From an uncultured Bacteroidales bacterium (GTDB lineage Bacteria; Bacteroidota; Bacteroidia; Bacteroidales; P3): 64,000 nt of DNA. The stretch lies in the NCBI GenBank assembly GCA_900316055.1, contig ONBK01000016.1, positions 1-64,000 of the forward strand, given 5' to 3'. A program made the translations under genes and the position numbers. A model generated the notes under the pieces. It was not told where the DNA came from. It did not search any database and saw only the letters and a program-made list of their open reading frames with translations. Shown here in pieces: positions 7,184 through 15,471 of this stretch. Positions within the stretch are counted from its first letter, which is position 1, and every line of letters starts with the position of its first letter.

Positions 7184-7390
7184 ATGCTTCTCTACATCAA
7201 GGAACCAGAATCTCCCGCAGCCACTAACCCCAGCATCGCCGGCATGCTCCTCACCATATTTCAATGCTCGAAAGTCTTCGACCCTCGCCTCAAATGCCAC
7301 CGGCATTTTCGCATCTGCGACATCAAGGAACCCGAACCCCCGATGCCCGCCGGCAACCCCGGCATGGGCGGCATGGGTGGAATGTATTGA
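7184..7390 (+). pseudogene. Scrambled groL tail fragment forming a 68-codon ORF
   Basis: The frame reads through two separated GroEL pieces: PSIAGMLLT near residue 17, then about 20 unrelated residues, then [13 protein letters not shown] and GMGGMGGMY to the stop. An extra imperfect copy of the IKEPE segment stands at the N-terminus. The codons match groL fragment 2 (GGCATGCTCCTCACC) rather than the intact gene, so it derives from the fragment-2 lineage. It has a consensus promoter, a leader and an uninterrupted frame, so a short peptide with the GroEL tail could be made. I still consider a recombination scar the likelier reading. Confidence 0.7.
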
Positions 7391-7430
7391 TGAATGCGTG
7401 AATGTGTTATTGCGTGAATGCTTGAGTAGC
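7391..7430. repeat. 8-bp period degenerate tandem array
   Basis: Five units of 8 bases (TGAATGCG, TGAATGTG, TTATTGCG, TGAATGCT, TGAGTAGC) directly after the stop codon of the groL mini-ORF. It shares words with the arrays at 26128-26167 and 45884-45915. Confidence 0.6.
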
Positions 7431-7455
7431 TACGCAAAACAATACAGCCAACAGA

Positions 7456-7489
7456 AAAGGGAGCATCCAATTGGATGCTCCCTTTCTTT
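7456..7489 (+). terminator. Perfect 30-bp palindromic terminator
   Basis: A 15-base arm ending CATCCAA (7456-7470) is directly followed by its exact complement (7471-7485), then T-rich sequence. The downstream 18 bases repeat those after the terminator at 1992-2022. Confidence 0.8.
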
Positions 7490-7605
7490 ATGCCTTCTTT
7501 GTGGGTTCCATGATTCCTCTTTGTGAATTAAAACCGGTTGGGGCTGGCGTTCGCAAGGATGGCAGCCGTTTTTTCGTCGGATGTGTCTGCCAGATTGTGC
7601 GATTA

Positions 7606-8160
7606 CTAATTACAACGAATAATGTCGTCCTCGCTGATTCTATTTGTATCCCTATAAAGATCGTTTCTGACCTTGACAATATTACCGTATATATCTATTT
7701 CATAGAACACTCCATCTTTTTCTACAATAGCTGTTTCTCCACCAAAAAACGAGTGTGCATAATCATATTTGAAGGGTATTACTATTTCACCATTTTTGTC
7801 TATATAGCCCCAAAGTTTACCCTTTCGAACAGGAGCAAGACCATGTCCAAAAAAACTAGCTTCATCGTATTGGGCTTTTATTACTATTTTACCGTGGTTG
7901 TCAATGAAACCGTATTTTCCGTTCAGTTTGAAATATGCAAGTTCTTCGAAGAAATAGCTCAATTTATCGTAAATCGGAGCAATGATGACATTCCCAGCAG
8001 TATCAATACATCCCCATTTCCCATTTTCCTCTATCTGTGCGAAGCCGTTTTTGTATTCACCAGTATATTGGAAACTATTTGAAATAGTCTTGGCACTCTT
8101 GCAGGCGGTCATCATTCCGAGGGCGCATACCATCGCGCCGAGCAAAAACATTTTTTTCAT
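7606..8160 (-). CDS. WG-repeat lipoprotein
   Basis: A 184-residue protein with a lipoprotein signal peptide ending MMTAC, so it is probably anchored in a membrane by Cys20. The mature part consists of WG-type repeats of about 30 residues, e.g. NGKWGCIDTAGNVIIAPIYD, NGKYGFIDNHGKIVIKAQYD and GKLWGYIDKNGEIVIPFKYD, a beta-rich module common in Bacteroidota surface lipoproteins. Its role is unknown. Its ATG overlaps the stop of the upstream AlaX-like gene by four bases (ATGA), so the two are translationally coupled, although no shared function is obvious. Confidence 0.85.
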   Translation of the reverse strand: MKKMFLLGAMVCALGMMTACKSAKTISNSFQYTGEYKNGFAQIEENGKWGCIDTAGNVIIAPIYDKLSYFFEELAYFKLNGKYGFIDNHGKIVIKAQYDEASFFGHGLAPVRKGKLWGYIDKNGEIVIPFKYDYAHSFFGGETAIVEKDGVFYEIDIYGNIVKVRNDLYRDTNRISEDDIIRCN

Positions 8161-8627
8161 TTTTCTTCAAGTTTAAAGCGCATGCGCCAGGTGTGGGTGT
8201 CGGCGTTGTAGTCGTGCGAGATAATCTTGAAAGTGCCCACCTCGGAAGTGTTCTGCACGTGGGAGCCGACGCAGGCGCAGAGGTCGTAGTCGCCGAGGCG
8301 GACGAGGCGGAGCGTCTCGCTGGCGTCGTCGGGAAGCTTCCAGAGGTCCACCTCGGGCGGCACCTCTCCCCTCTTCACGAACTCATAGCTGACATCCAGA
8401 TGACGGCCTATAACCTCGTTCACGCGGCGCTCAATCTCCTGCACCTGCTCCTCCGTGGGACAAGCGTCGAGGAGGTAGTCGCACTTGCTCTTCTTCTTTT
8501 CAATATGCGCGTTCCGCGACCGCGGACAGCCGAACATCCGCACCATCGTCTGGTTCAATATATGCTCCGCCGTATGCATAGGCGGGTACTCTTCCTTGTT
8601 GTGGGCGTTAAGAATAGGTTCTTCCAT
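8157..8627 (-). CDS. AlaX-like aminoacyl-tRNA editing domain protein
   Basis: A free-standing protein of 156 residues related to the editing domain of alanyl-tRNA synthetase (AlaX), which hydrolyses mischarged tRNA. Zinc ligands are visible as HTAEH near the N-terminus and CACVGSH near residue 120, with the family's GTFKI segment following. I start at MEEPILNAH; an in-frame ATG five codons upstream is possible. It is the first gene of a two-gene unit with the WG-repeat lipoprotein and is divergent from the PIF1-like helicase. Confidence 0.85.
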   Translation of the reverse strand: MEEPILNAHNKEEYPPMHTAEHILNQTMVRMFGCPRSRNAHIEKKKSKCDYLLDACPTEEQVQEIERRVNEVIGRHLDVSYEFVKRGEVPPEVDLWKLPDDASETLRLVRLGDYDLCACVGSHVQNTSEVGTFKIISHDYNADTHTWRMRFKLEEK

Positions 8628-8657
8628 GTTGATATAACGCAAAATAACGTAAATTAT

Positions 8658-8688
8658 TTTGCCATTTGGCCAAAAAGTCGTACCTTTG
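8658..8688 (+). promoter_or_regulatory. Promoter of the PIF1-like helicase
   Basis: TTTG (8658-8661), 19 bases, TACCTTTG (8681-8688), 30 bases before the ATG. Confidence 0.8.
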
Positions 8689-8717
8689 CAGCCAATTCAC
8701 ATTAAAAAAAAGAGTCT

Positions 8718-10823
8718 ATGGAAACGAACCCTCAACTTGAGACCGCGAGGCGGTATGTGGAGCAGACGGGTGTCTCTGTGTTCCTGACCGGCAAGGCGGG
8801 GACAGGGAAGACGACCTTTTTGCGCGACATCGTGGCCACCACGACGAAACGTCGTGTAGTGCTGGCGCCCACGGGTGTGGCAGCCGTCAACGCCGGCGGC
8901 GTCACCATCCACAGCTTCTTTCAACTGCCTTTCGACCCCTACCTGCCCGATGTCAAGGAACTGGTGACCGAATACCAGATGCCGGAGAACAGGAAATCGC
9001 TCAGCAAGACCAAACTCAATATCATCCGCACACTGGAGCTGCTCATCATCGACGAAATCTCGATGGTGCGTGCCGACCTGATGGACGCCATCGACATGAC
9101 GCTGCGACGCTACCGTCGCTCAAGCCGTCCTTTCGGAGGCGTGCAGCTTCTATTAATAGGCGACGTGCATCAGCTGTCGCCTGTGGTGACAGAGAGCGAG
9201 CGGACCTACATGCAACGCGTCTACCCCACCCCCTATTTCTTTGCCAGCAAAGCGCTGCAGCGGATGAACTATGTCACCATCGAGCTCACCACCGTCTACC
9301 GCCAGCAGGACGCCGCCTTCGTGGACCTGCTGAACCATGTGAGGGACAACAATATAGATGCCGAGACGTTGCGTAGGCTCAACGCGAGAGTGGAGAGTGG
9401 AAAGAGGAAAGTGGAAAGCGAGCAGGCCATCACATTGACGACGCATAATAGGCAGGCCGACGCCATCAATAGGCGCCAGATGGAGGCGCTGAAGGGCGAG
9501 CAGCGCGTATTCGAAGCCTTGCTCAAGGGCAACTACCCCGAGAAGTCGCTGCCCTGCGAGCGCACCCTCGAGATAAAGGTGGGCGAGCGCGTGATGTTCG
9601 TCAAGAATGACTCCTCCGGCGGACACCGTTACTACAACGGCATGCTGGGCACGGTCACGGGTTTTCGCTATGATGACGAAGAGAAGAAAGAGTATATCGA
9701 GGTCATCAACGATGATGGCGATGTTATCAACGTAGGCCATGAGACGTGGGAAAGTTTGCGCTACACGCTCAATGCCCGCACCAACGAGATTGAACAGGAA
9801 GTGGAAGGTACTTTCTCGCAATACCCTCTGCAGGCGGCGTGGGCCGTCACCATCCACAAGGCGCAGGGTCTCACCTTCGACCGCGTGGCCATCGATGCTG
9901 CCGACGCTTTTGCTTTCGGCCAAGTCTATGTGGCATTGAGTCGCTGCCGCACCCTCGAGGGGCTCACCCTCACCACGCCCCTCAGCCCCGGAGTGGCTTT
10001 CGACGACGCCTCCGTCAGCCAGTTCATCAGCGCCCAGCCCACCTTCGAGCAGACAGCGGCCGCCACTGACGAATACGAGCGACAGTACCGACTGGAGAAA
10101 CTGATGGAACTCTTCGGTGTCGACGACCTCGTGCACCACACCGAACGGTTGCAGGATTATTACGGCAAGTTAAAAAACATCTATCCCGAGAACCTCAACA
10201 CACTGAACGCCGACCTCGCCACACTCCTCAACCTACAGAGTGTGAGCGAGAAATTCAAGACCCAGCTGATGCGACTCGACGAAGCGGCGCAGAACGAACG
10301 TGCCCGACAGGGAGCCGAATACTACCTCTCCCAACTCGCCCTTTTCAACGCCCACCTTCCCTCCCTCCTCGAGGTGGAGATTGACAACAAGGAGACCGCC
10401 AAATCGGTTGCCGAAGGCGGAAACGAACTCGCCGAAGCGCTGAAAGTCAAAGTCGCCTGCCTCCGTAGCGTCAAAGAGAAAGGCTACAGCGTGCAGACGG
10501 TGCAGAAAGCCAAAGTGGAGGCCTTGATAAATGGGGAGAAGAAATCCTCAAAGAAGAGCAAAGAAGTCAAACAATCAGGCTCCGACGACATCAACAACGT
10601 CCTCGCCACCCTTCTTCGCCAATGGCGCGCCGCGAAGGCCAAAGAGGAAGGGGTGCCTGCCTACACCATCCTGCAGCAGAAAGCCCTTCAATCCATCGCC
10701 ACCAATATGCCACGTACACCACAAGAACTTAAGAAACAACTTGGTGTAGGACCCAAGACCATAGAGAAATATGGCGACGAGATACTCTCCATTGTCACCG
10801 ACTTCCTCGCCGGAAACCTCTAA
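8718..10823 (+). CDS. PIF1/RecD-like superfamily 1 helicase with C-terminal HRDC-like domain
   Basis: A 701-residue DNA helicase. Walker A is GKAGTGKTT (near residue 25), Walker B LLIIDEISMV (near 113), followed by GDVHQLSPV (motif III), and WAVTIHKAQGLTFDRV with YVALSRCRTLEGL (motifs V and VI). The last 80 residues, with YTILQQKALQSIA and LGVGPKTIEKYGDEIL, look like an HRDC-type DNA-binding module, as in RecQ. Such proteins unwind DNA in repair and replication. The coding sequence carries an in-frame heptamer array at 9386-9420, encoding a basic patch in an otherwise conserved region. It is a single-gene unit with its own promoter. Confidence 0.93.
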   Translation: METNPQLETARRYVEQTGVSVFLTGKAGTGKTTFLRDIVATTTKRRVVLAPTGVAAVNAGGVTIHSFFQLPFDPYLPDVKELVTEYQMPENRKSLSKTKLNIIRTLELLIIDEISMVRADLMDAIDMTLRRYRRSSRPFGGVQLLLIGDVHQLSPVVTESERTYMQRVYPTPYFFASKALQRMNYVTIELTTVYRQQDAAFVDLLNHVRDNNIDAETLRRLNARVESGKRKVESEQAITLTTHNRQADAINRRQMEALKGEQRVFEALLKGNYPEKSLPCERTLEIKVGERVMFVKNDSSGGHRYYNGMLGTVTGFRYDDEEKKEYIEVINDDGDVINVGHETWESLRYTLNARTNEIEQEVEGTFSQYPLQAAWAVTIHKAQGLTFDRVAIDAADAFAFGQVYVALSRCRTLEGLTLTTPLSPGVAFDDASVSQFISAQPTFEQTAAATDEYERQYRLEKLMELFGVDDLVHHTERLQDYYGKLKNIYPENLNTLNADLATLLNLQSVSEKFKTQLMRLDEAAQNERARQGAEYYLSQLALFNAHLPSLLEVEIDNKETAKSVAEGGNELAEALKVKVACLRSVKEKGYSVQTVQKAKVEALINGEKKSSKKSKEVKQSGSDDINNVLATLLRQWRAAKAKEEGVPAYTILQQKALQSIATNMPRTPQELKKQLGVGPKTIEKYGDEILSIVTDFLAGNL
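9386..9420 (+). repeat. 7-bp period array inside the helicase gene
   Basis: Five heptamers: GAGAGTG twice, then GAAAGAG, GAAAGTG and GAAAGCG. In frame they encode the basic stretch VESGKRKVES just before AITLTTHNRQAD. The last three unit types recur in moxR at 62229-62256. Confidence 0.85.
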
Positions 10824-10852
10824 CCATCAGAAATACAGAGTCTAAAAATAAA

Positions 10853-10884
10853 TTTGCAAATATAAAAAAAACATCATATCTTTG
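10853..10884 (+). promoter_or_regulatory. Promoter of lipoprotein gene
   Basis: TTTG (10853-10856), 20 bases, TATCTTTG (10877-10884). Perfect match. Confidence 0.85.
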
Positions 10885-10916
10885 CAAAATATTATTAACC
10901 TTTAAAACACACTCTC

Positions 10917-11525
10917 ATGAAAAAAACATTATTCAGTCTCCTCGCAGCAGGAGCAATGGTTCTGATGGTCAGCTGTGGTGGTAGCGGCAAGAGTTACCCC
11001 GAGCATGAAATCTTCGGAAAAGTTCTCGCCGCACAGCTCGAGTACCACGACCAGGATTCCACCCTCAAGGCCGACCGTACCGACGACAACTGGAAAGATA
11101 TCAAAGAAAAGCGCAAAGAGAACACCGACAAGCTCTACCAAGCCGTTGAGCAGGAGAAGGCCGCCCTTATCGGACGCGACATCCCCTTCGAGGTGGATCC
11201 CGAGGCTGGTTTTGAAGTAACCTCCTGCAAGATTAGCGACCTCAACAAACTTGGCAACATCGAGGTCAAGGTGCAAATCAAAATCACCGACCCCGCAAAG
11301 GCCCATCTCTTTGGTTTCTCCAAGAACGAGATGTACTTCGACTTCAAATTCGTCGATACCGAGGGCAATCTGATACACGACAAGATGACCTTGTCCGTCA
11401 AACTGGACCAGGATGCCACCCCCGGTGCCGTAGGCGAGACCACCCTCAGCCTCAACAACCACGCCAAAACCGCCAACAAATACTACAAATTTGGCAAGAT
11501 AGTCTTCTATACCGAGAAGTATTAA
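10917..11525 (+). CDS. Lipoprotein of unknown function
   Basis: A 202-residue protein with a lipoprotein signal (AGAMVLMVSCGG, Cys20). The mature region has a helical, charged first half (EHEIFGKVLAAQLEYHDQ, KENTDKLYQAVEQEKAALIG) and a beta-rich second half (IEVKVQIKITDPAKA, MYFDFKFVDTEGN). I recognise no family. It is monocistronic: a consensus promoter lies directly upstream and a strong GC-rich terminator at 11548-11584. It precedes another lipoprotein, the M13 peptidase, which has its own promoter. Confidence 0.85.
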   Translation: MKKTLFSLLAAGAMVLMVSCGGSGKSYPEHEIFGKVLAAQLEYHDQDSTLKADRTDDNWKDIKEKRKENTDKLYQAVEQEKAALIGRDIPFEVDPEAGFEVTSCKISDLNKLGNIEVKVQIKITDPAKAHLFGFSKNEMYFDFKFVDTEGNLIHDKMTLSVKLDQDATPGAVGETTLSLNNHAKTANKYYKFGKIVFYTEKY

Positions 11526-11547
11526 GTTTATCTCGACCGTTCTACCA

Positions 11548-11584
11548 GAGGCGCGGCCCTTTTGAAAGGGCCGCGCCTCTGTAA
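11548..11584 (+). terminator. Strong intrinsic terminator
   Basis: A 16-bp GC-rich stem, AGAGGCGCGGCCCTTT with its complement around a short loop, followed by GTAAATATTATTTT. Confidence 0.8.
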
Positions 11585-11591
11585 ATATTAT

Positions 11592-11623
11592 TTTGTGTAC
11601 ATTGTAAAAAAAATGTATCTTTG
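11592..11623 (+). promoter_or_regulatory. Promoter of pepO-like gene
   Basis: TTTG (11592-11595), 20 bases, TATCTTTG (11616-11623). Perfect match, 36 bases before the ATG. Confidence 0.85.
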
Positions 11624-11659
11624 CATTTCGTTTCGAAATCAACAAATTAACGTAACAAT

Positions 11660-13729
11660 ATGAAAAGAAACATTTTAACAATTGCAACTATGGCAATAAT
11701 CGCTACCGGTTGTGGTAACAAGGCCACTGAAACCGAGCTCACCTCGGGCATCAACCTTGACAACCTTGACACCACCGCCCGTCTGGAGGACAACTTCTAC
11801 CAGTACGCCTGCGGCGGCTGGATGGCCAAGAACCCCCTCGACGCCGAGCACAGCCGCTACGGTGCCTTCGATGTGTTGGCCGAGAACGCACTGAAGAACG
11901 TCAACGACATCATCGACTCCGTCAGCAAAAACAAGAACGAAGCCGGCTCCATCGCCGACAAGATTGCTACGCTCTACAACATCGGTATGGACAGCGTGAA
12001 GTTGCAGGAACAGGGTGTCGCTCCTCTGATGCCCTACTTGGAGGAAATCAACGGCGTGAAGACCCGTGAAGATGTGTGGGCCGAGATGCTGAAGATGCAC
12101 AAGCGCGGCAACACCGTCCTCTTCGGTGTCTTCGGTGAGGCAGACAAGGACGATGCCAAAATGTGCATTGCCTGGGCTTACCAGGGTGGCCTCGGTCTCG
12201 GTGACCGCGACTACTACCTCCTCGACGAGGGCAACAACAAGAACATCCGCAAAGGCTATGTGGACCTGATGACCAAGCTCTTCACCCTGGCCGGCTACGA
12301 CAAAATGAGTGGCAAGAGCGCCGACAAACTGGCCCAGACCGTGATGGCCTTCGAAACCCGCTTGGCCAAGAGTCAGAACACCCAGTTGGAGAACCGTAAT
12401 CCCCAGGCCACCTTCAATCGCTACACCGTGGAAGAGGCTGCCAAGTTCGCCCCCAACATCGACTGGAAAGGCTATTTCGAGGCCATGGGCATCATGAAAG
12501 GCATGAAGAGCTTCAACATTGCCCAGCCCAAGTACATCGCCGAAATCAACAAGGTGATGAAAGATGCCGACATTGAGACCCTCAAGGCCTACTTCGCCTG
12601 GCACGAAATCCTTGGAGCCGCCAGCTATCTGAGCGACGACTTTGTCAATGCCAGCTTCGACTTCTTCGGCAAGCTGATGAGCGGCCGCGAACAGAACCGT
12701 CCGCGTTGGAAACGCGTCACCTCCACCGTCGAAGGTGCTATGGGCGAAGCCATCGGCCAGCTCTACGTGGAGAAATACTTCCCCGCTGAAGCCAAGACCC
12801 GCATGGAGACCCTCGTCAAAAACCTCATCGAGGCCCTCGGACAGCGCATCGACATGGCTACATGGATGACCGACAAGACCAAAGCCAATGCCCACAAGAA
12901 ACTCAACACCATCTATATCAAGATTGGTTACCCCAACAAATGGCGTGACTACAGCGGCCTTGAAATCAAGAACGACAGCTACTATGCCAACGTGGTGCGT
13001 AGCAACGAGTTCGATATGGCTTACAACTTCAGCAAAATCAACAAACCCGTCGACAAAGACGAGTGGCTGATGACCCCCCAGACCGTCAACGCCTACTACA
13101 ACCCCACCACCAACGAGATTTGCTTCCCCGCCGCCATCTTGCAGCCTCCCTTCTTCAACATGAAGGCTGACGAAGCCGCCAACTACGGTGCCATCGGCGT
13201 GGTCATCGGCCACGAACTGACCCACGGTTTCGACGACCAGGGTCGTCAGTATGACGAAAACGGAAACCTCAACGATTGGTGGACCGACGAGGATGCCAAG
13301 AACTTCGACAACAACAAGAAGGCCCTTATCGATGCCTTCAACGCCTGCGTGGCCCTCGACGATCCCGAGTATGGTGGTCTCATCCACGGCAATGGCGAGT
13401 TGACCCTTGGCGAGAACATCGCCGACAACGGTGGTCTCCATGTAAGCTACCTTGCTATGCAGAACGCCATGAAGAAAGACCAGGTCAACAAGGAGAAGAT
13501 GGACAACTTCACTCCTGAGCAGCGCTTCTTCCTGGCTTACGCCGCTGTGTGGGCCAGCAACATCCGTCCCGCCGCAGCCCTGCAGCTCACCCAGATGGAT
13601 GTCCACTCGCTGGGCCGCAACCGCGTGAACGTGGCTCTGCCGCAGGTCACCGAGTTCATCGAGGCCTTCGGCATCAAGGAGGGCGACGGCATGTGGCTCG
13701 CTCCCGAGAAACGCGTCGTGCTCTGGTAG
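11660..13729 (+). CDS. pepO: M13 family zinc metallopeptidase (PepO/neprilysin type), lipoprotein
   Basis: A 689-residue endopeptidase. The signal peptide ends IIATGCGN (lipobox, Cys18), placing it in the periplasm or on the outer membrane. Zinc site: HELTH at His518, Glu519 and His522, with the third ligand Glu585 in GENIADNGG. The family's NAYYNPTTNEICFPAAILQPP segment and a C-terminal substrate-binding region ending in a tryptophan complete the domain, so length and motifs are full. It hydrolyses small peptides. It has its own promoter; the likely terminator is the 17-bp stem at 13756-13815, which reaches into the next gene. Confidence 0.95.
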   Translation: MKRNILTIATMAIIATGCGNKATETELTSGINLDNLDTTARLEDNFYQYACGGWMAKNPLDAEHSRYGAFDVLAENALKNVNDIIDSVSKNKNEAGSIADKIATLYNIGMDSVKLQEQGVAPLMPYLEEINGVKTREDVWAEMLKMHKRGNTVLFGVFGEADKDDAKMCIAWAYQGGLGLGDRDYYLLDEGNNKNIRKGYVDLMTKLFTLAGYDKMSGKSADKLAQTVMAFETRLAKSQNTQLENRNPQATFNRYTVEEAAKFAPNIDWKGYFEAMGIMKGMKSFNIAQPKYIAEINKVMKDADIETLKAYFAWHEILGAASYLSDDFVNASFDFFGKLMSGREQNRPRWKRVTSTVEGAMGEAIGQLYVEKYFPAEAKTRMETLVKNLIEALGQRIDMATWMTDKTKANAHKKLNTIYIKIGYPNKWRDYSGLEIKNDSYYANVVRSNEFDMAYNFSKINKPVDKDEWLMTPQTVNAYYNPTTNEICFPAAILQPPFFNMKADEAANYGAIGVVIGHELTHGFDDQGRQYDENGNLNDWWTDEDAKNFDNNKKALIDAFNACVALDDPEYGGLIHGNGELTLGENIADNGGLHVSYLAMQNAMKKDQVNKEKMDNFTPEQRFFLAYAAVWASNIRPAAALQLTQMDVHSLGRNRVNVALPQVTEFIEAFGIKEGDGMWLAPEKRVVLW

Positions 13730-13755
13730 TTGCACTACCCAGACACAATATTTCC

Positions 13756-13815
13756 GCGACAACATCGTTAATGCTCTGTTATGAGTACGACAATTAACGA
13801 TGTTGTCGCTTTTTT
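13756..13815 (+). terminator. Perfect 17-bp stem plus T-run enclosing the nif3 start codon
   Basis: The left arm 13756-13772 and right arm 13793-13809 are exact complements (17 bp). The 20-nt loop 13773-13792 contains the ATG of the Nif3-like gene (13781), and the right arm is followed by T6 (13810-13815). It has the shape of an intrinsic terminator for pepO, but its right arm and T-run are codons 5-12 of the next gene. Confidence 0.75.
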
Positions 13816-14584
13816 AGATGCGACATTCCATCCTGAATACCAGGAAGATTACGACAACGCAGGATTTTTGCTGGGTGACGGCGCGACAGAATACCGCGGA
13901 GCACTGGTGGCTTTGGACCTCACTTCGGAGGTCGTTGACGAGGCCATTGAAAAGAAGGTCAACCTTATCGTCACCCACCACCCTTTCATTTTCAGCGGAC
14001 TGAAACGCATCACCGACCGTTCGGAAACGGGCCGTATGACGATGACGCTGATACAAAATGGCATCAGTGTCTATGCTGCCCATACCAACCTCGACAACCT
14101 GCCGTGGGGAGTGAATGGGATACTTGCCCAAAAATTGGGACTGCAGAATTGTCACATCCTGCAACCCTCATCTTTCAAGTCCAACCCCTCAACCGAGATT
14201 GGTGCCGGTATGGTGGGAGAATTGCCCAGGGAAATGGAGACTGACAAATTTCTACTGAATGTGAAGAATTTGATCAATCAACCCTCAATACGCACCTCGA
14301 AACACAATCCAAATCGGATGGTGAAACGGGTGGCTCTTTGTGGTGGAGCGGGTAGTTTCCTCATCTCCGACGCCATTGCTTCCGGAGCCGACATTTTCCT
14401 CACCGCCGACCTGAAATACCACGACTTCCAGCGTGGCGAGGGGCGTATCATCCTGGCCGATGCCGGCCACTATGAGACCGAACAATTTGCAAAAGAGATA
14501 ATTTCTCGTACCATATCAGAAAAATTTCGTAACTTTGCAGCCTGTATTTCTGAACGACAGCACGCTATCGTTCAGTATATTTGA
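13781..14584 (+). CDS. Nif3-like dinuclear metal-centre protein
   Basis: A 267-residue protein of the NIF3/YbgI family. Typical features are EDYDNAGFLLGD at the N-terminus, the metal ligands in VTHHPFIFSGLKRIT and AAHTNLDN, and the C-terminal ILADAGHYETE block. The fold forms a hexameric toroid with two metal ions per subunit. The biochemical role is debated; some members are annotated as GTP cyclohydrolase 1 type 2 homologues. The start codon lies in the loop of a terminator-like hairpin. The N-terminal sequence fits the family, so the start is probably right. It is paired with the zinc-ribbon gene downstream, an arrangement common in Bacteroidota. Confidence 0.93.
   Translation: MSTTINDVVAFLDATFHPEYQEDYDNAGFLLGDGATEYRGALVALDLTSEVVDEAIEKKVNLIVTHHPFIFSGLKRITDRSETGRMTMTLIQNGISVYAAHTNLDNLPWGVNGILAQKLGLQNCHILQPSSFKSNPSTEIGAGMVGELPREMETDKFLLNVKNLINQPSIRTSKHNPNRMVKRVALCGGAGSFLISDAIASGADIFLTADLKYHDFQRGEGRIILADAGHYETEQFAKEIISRTISEKFRNFAACISERQHAIVQYI
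14530..14575 (+). promoter_or_regulatory. Possible internal promoter and leader hairpin
   Basis: TAACTTTG (14530-14537) inside the 3' end of the Nif3-like gene resembles a -7 box. It is followed by the perfect stem CTGAACGA/TCGTTCAG (14550-14575) before the zinc-ribbon gene. There is no good -33 element at the right distance. Confidence 0.35.
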
Positions 14585-14611
14585 TTGGAAAACAAATATA
14601 TATAATATAAA

Positions 14612-15433
14612 ATGGCAAAGAAAGTCAGCACCAAAAAAGCAGAAGCCCAGGTGGAACCCACCGTCATTCAGCGTCCCGACGTGGACCTGGCCATCGAGAA
14701 ACGCCTCGTCGCCCTCTACACTCTCCAGAGTGTCGACAGCGAGATTGACAAAATCCAAACCGTCCGCGGTGAGCTGCCGCAGGCTGTGCAGGATCTCGAG
14801 GACGAGATTGCCGGTCTGAACACCCGCATCGAGAATTTCAACACCGACATCAAGGAGACCGATGCCGCCAACAAGACCCGCAACACCGAGATTGCCGACC
14901 ACGAGGAGATGATCAAGAAATACCAGAAGCAGCAGGACAACGTGCGCAACAACCGCGAATACGAGTCGCTGGCTAAAGAGATCGAGTTCCAGAACCTCGA
15001 AATTCAACTCTGCGAGCGTAAGAACAAGGAAGGTGCCGCCAAAATCAAGGAACTCAAAGAGCACATCGCCACCGCCAAGAAACTTCTCGAAGGCCGCAAT
15101 GCCGACCTCGAGTCGAAGCGCGAGGAACTCACCTCCATCATCGCCGAGACCGAGAAAGACGAGAAGCGTCTCCTCGAGAAATCGAAAGAGCAGGAGCAGT
15201 ATATCGACGAGCGCTACCTGACGGCCTACAAGCGCATCCGTAGCGCTGCCCGCAACGGTCTCGCTGTGGTGCAGATTGACCGCGACGCCTGTGGTGGTTG
15301 CTTCAGCAACATCCCGCCCCAGCGCCAGATGGAAATCAAGATGCACAAAAAAGTTATCGTCTGTGAGAACTGTGGCCGTATCCTCGTCGACGACGATATC
15401 GCCGCGAAAGCGAAAGCCAATCTGGAGAAGTAA
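14612..15433 (+). CDS. Coiled-coil protein with C4 zinc ribbon (zf-RING_7 type)
   Basis: A 273-residue protein. Residues about 25-200 are a long coiled coil (QAVQDLEDEIAGLNTRIENF, EYESLAKEIEFQNLEIQLCERK). The C-terminus carries a zinc ribbon CGGC...CENC with NIPPQRQMEIKMHKKVIV between the Cys pairs. It resembles the CT398/Cdsz-like proteins that accompany nif3 in many bacteria. The exact role is unknown; a chaperone-like or nucleic-acid-related function has been suggested for relatives. The stop codon runs into a heptamer array that fills the gap to hutH. Confidence 0.88.
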   Translation: MAKKVSTKKAEAQVEPTVIQRPDVDLAIEKRLVALYTLQSVDSEIDKIQTVRGELPQAVQDLEDEIAGLNTRIENFNTDIKETDAANKTRNTEIADHEEMIKKYQKQQDNVRNNREYESLAKEIEFQNLEIQLCERKNKEGAAKIKELKEHIATAKKLLEGRNADLESKREELTSIIAETEKDEKRLLEKSKEQEQYIDERYLTAYKRIRSAARNGLAVVQIDRDACGGCFSNIPPQRQMEIKMHKKVIVCENCGRILVDDDIAAKAKANLEK

Positions 15434-15466
15434 CGGTTAACGGTTAAAGATTGTTTAAAGATTAAA
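15432..15466. repeat. 7-bp period array between zinc-ribbon gene and hutH
   Basis: Units AACGGTT twice, AAAGATT, then GTTTAAA and GATTAAA. The array starts within the upstream stop codon and occupies most of the gap before hutH. Confidence 0.65.
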
Positions 15467-15471
15467 GACCA

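Noticed and set aside
11675-13765. Long open frame antisense to pepO (696 codons)
   Set aside because: It mirrors the GC-rich codon pattern of pepO, has no promoter or family features, and the sense frame has full M13 motifs.
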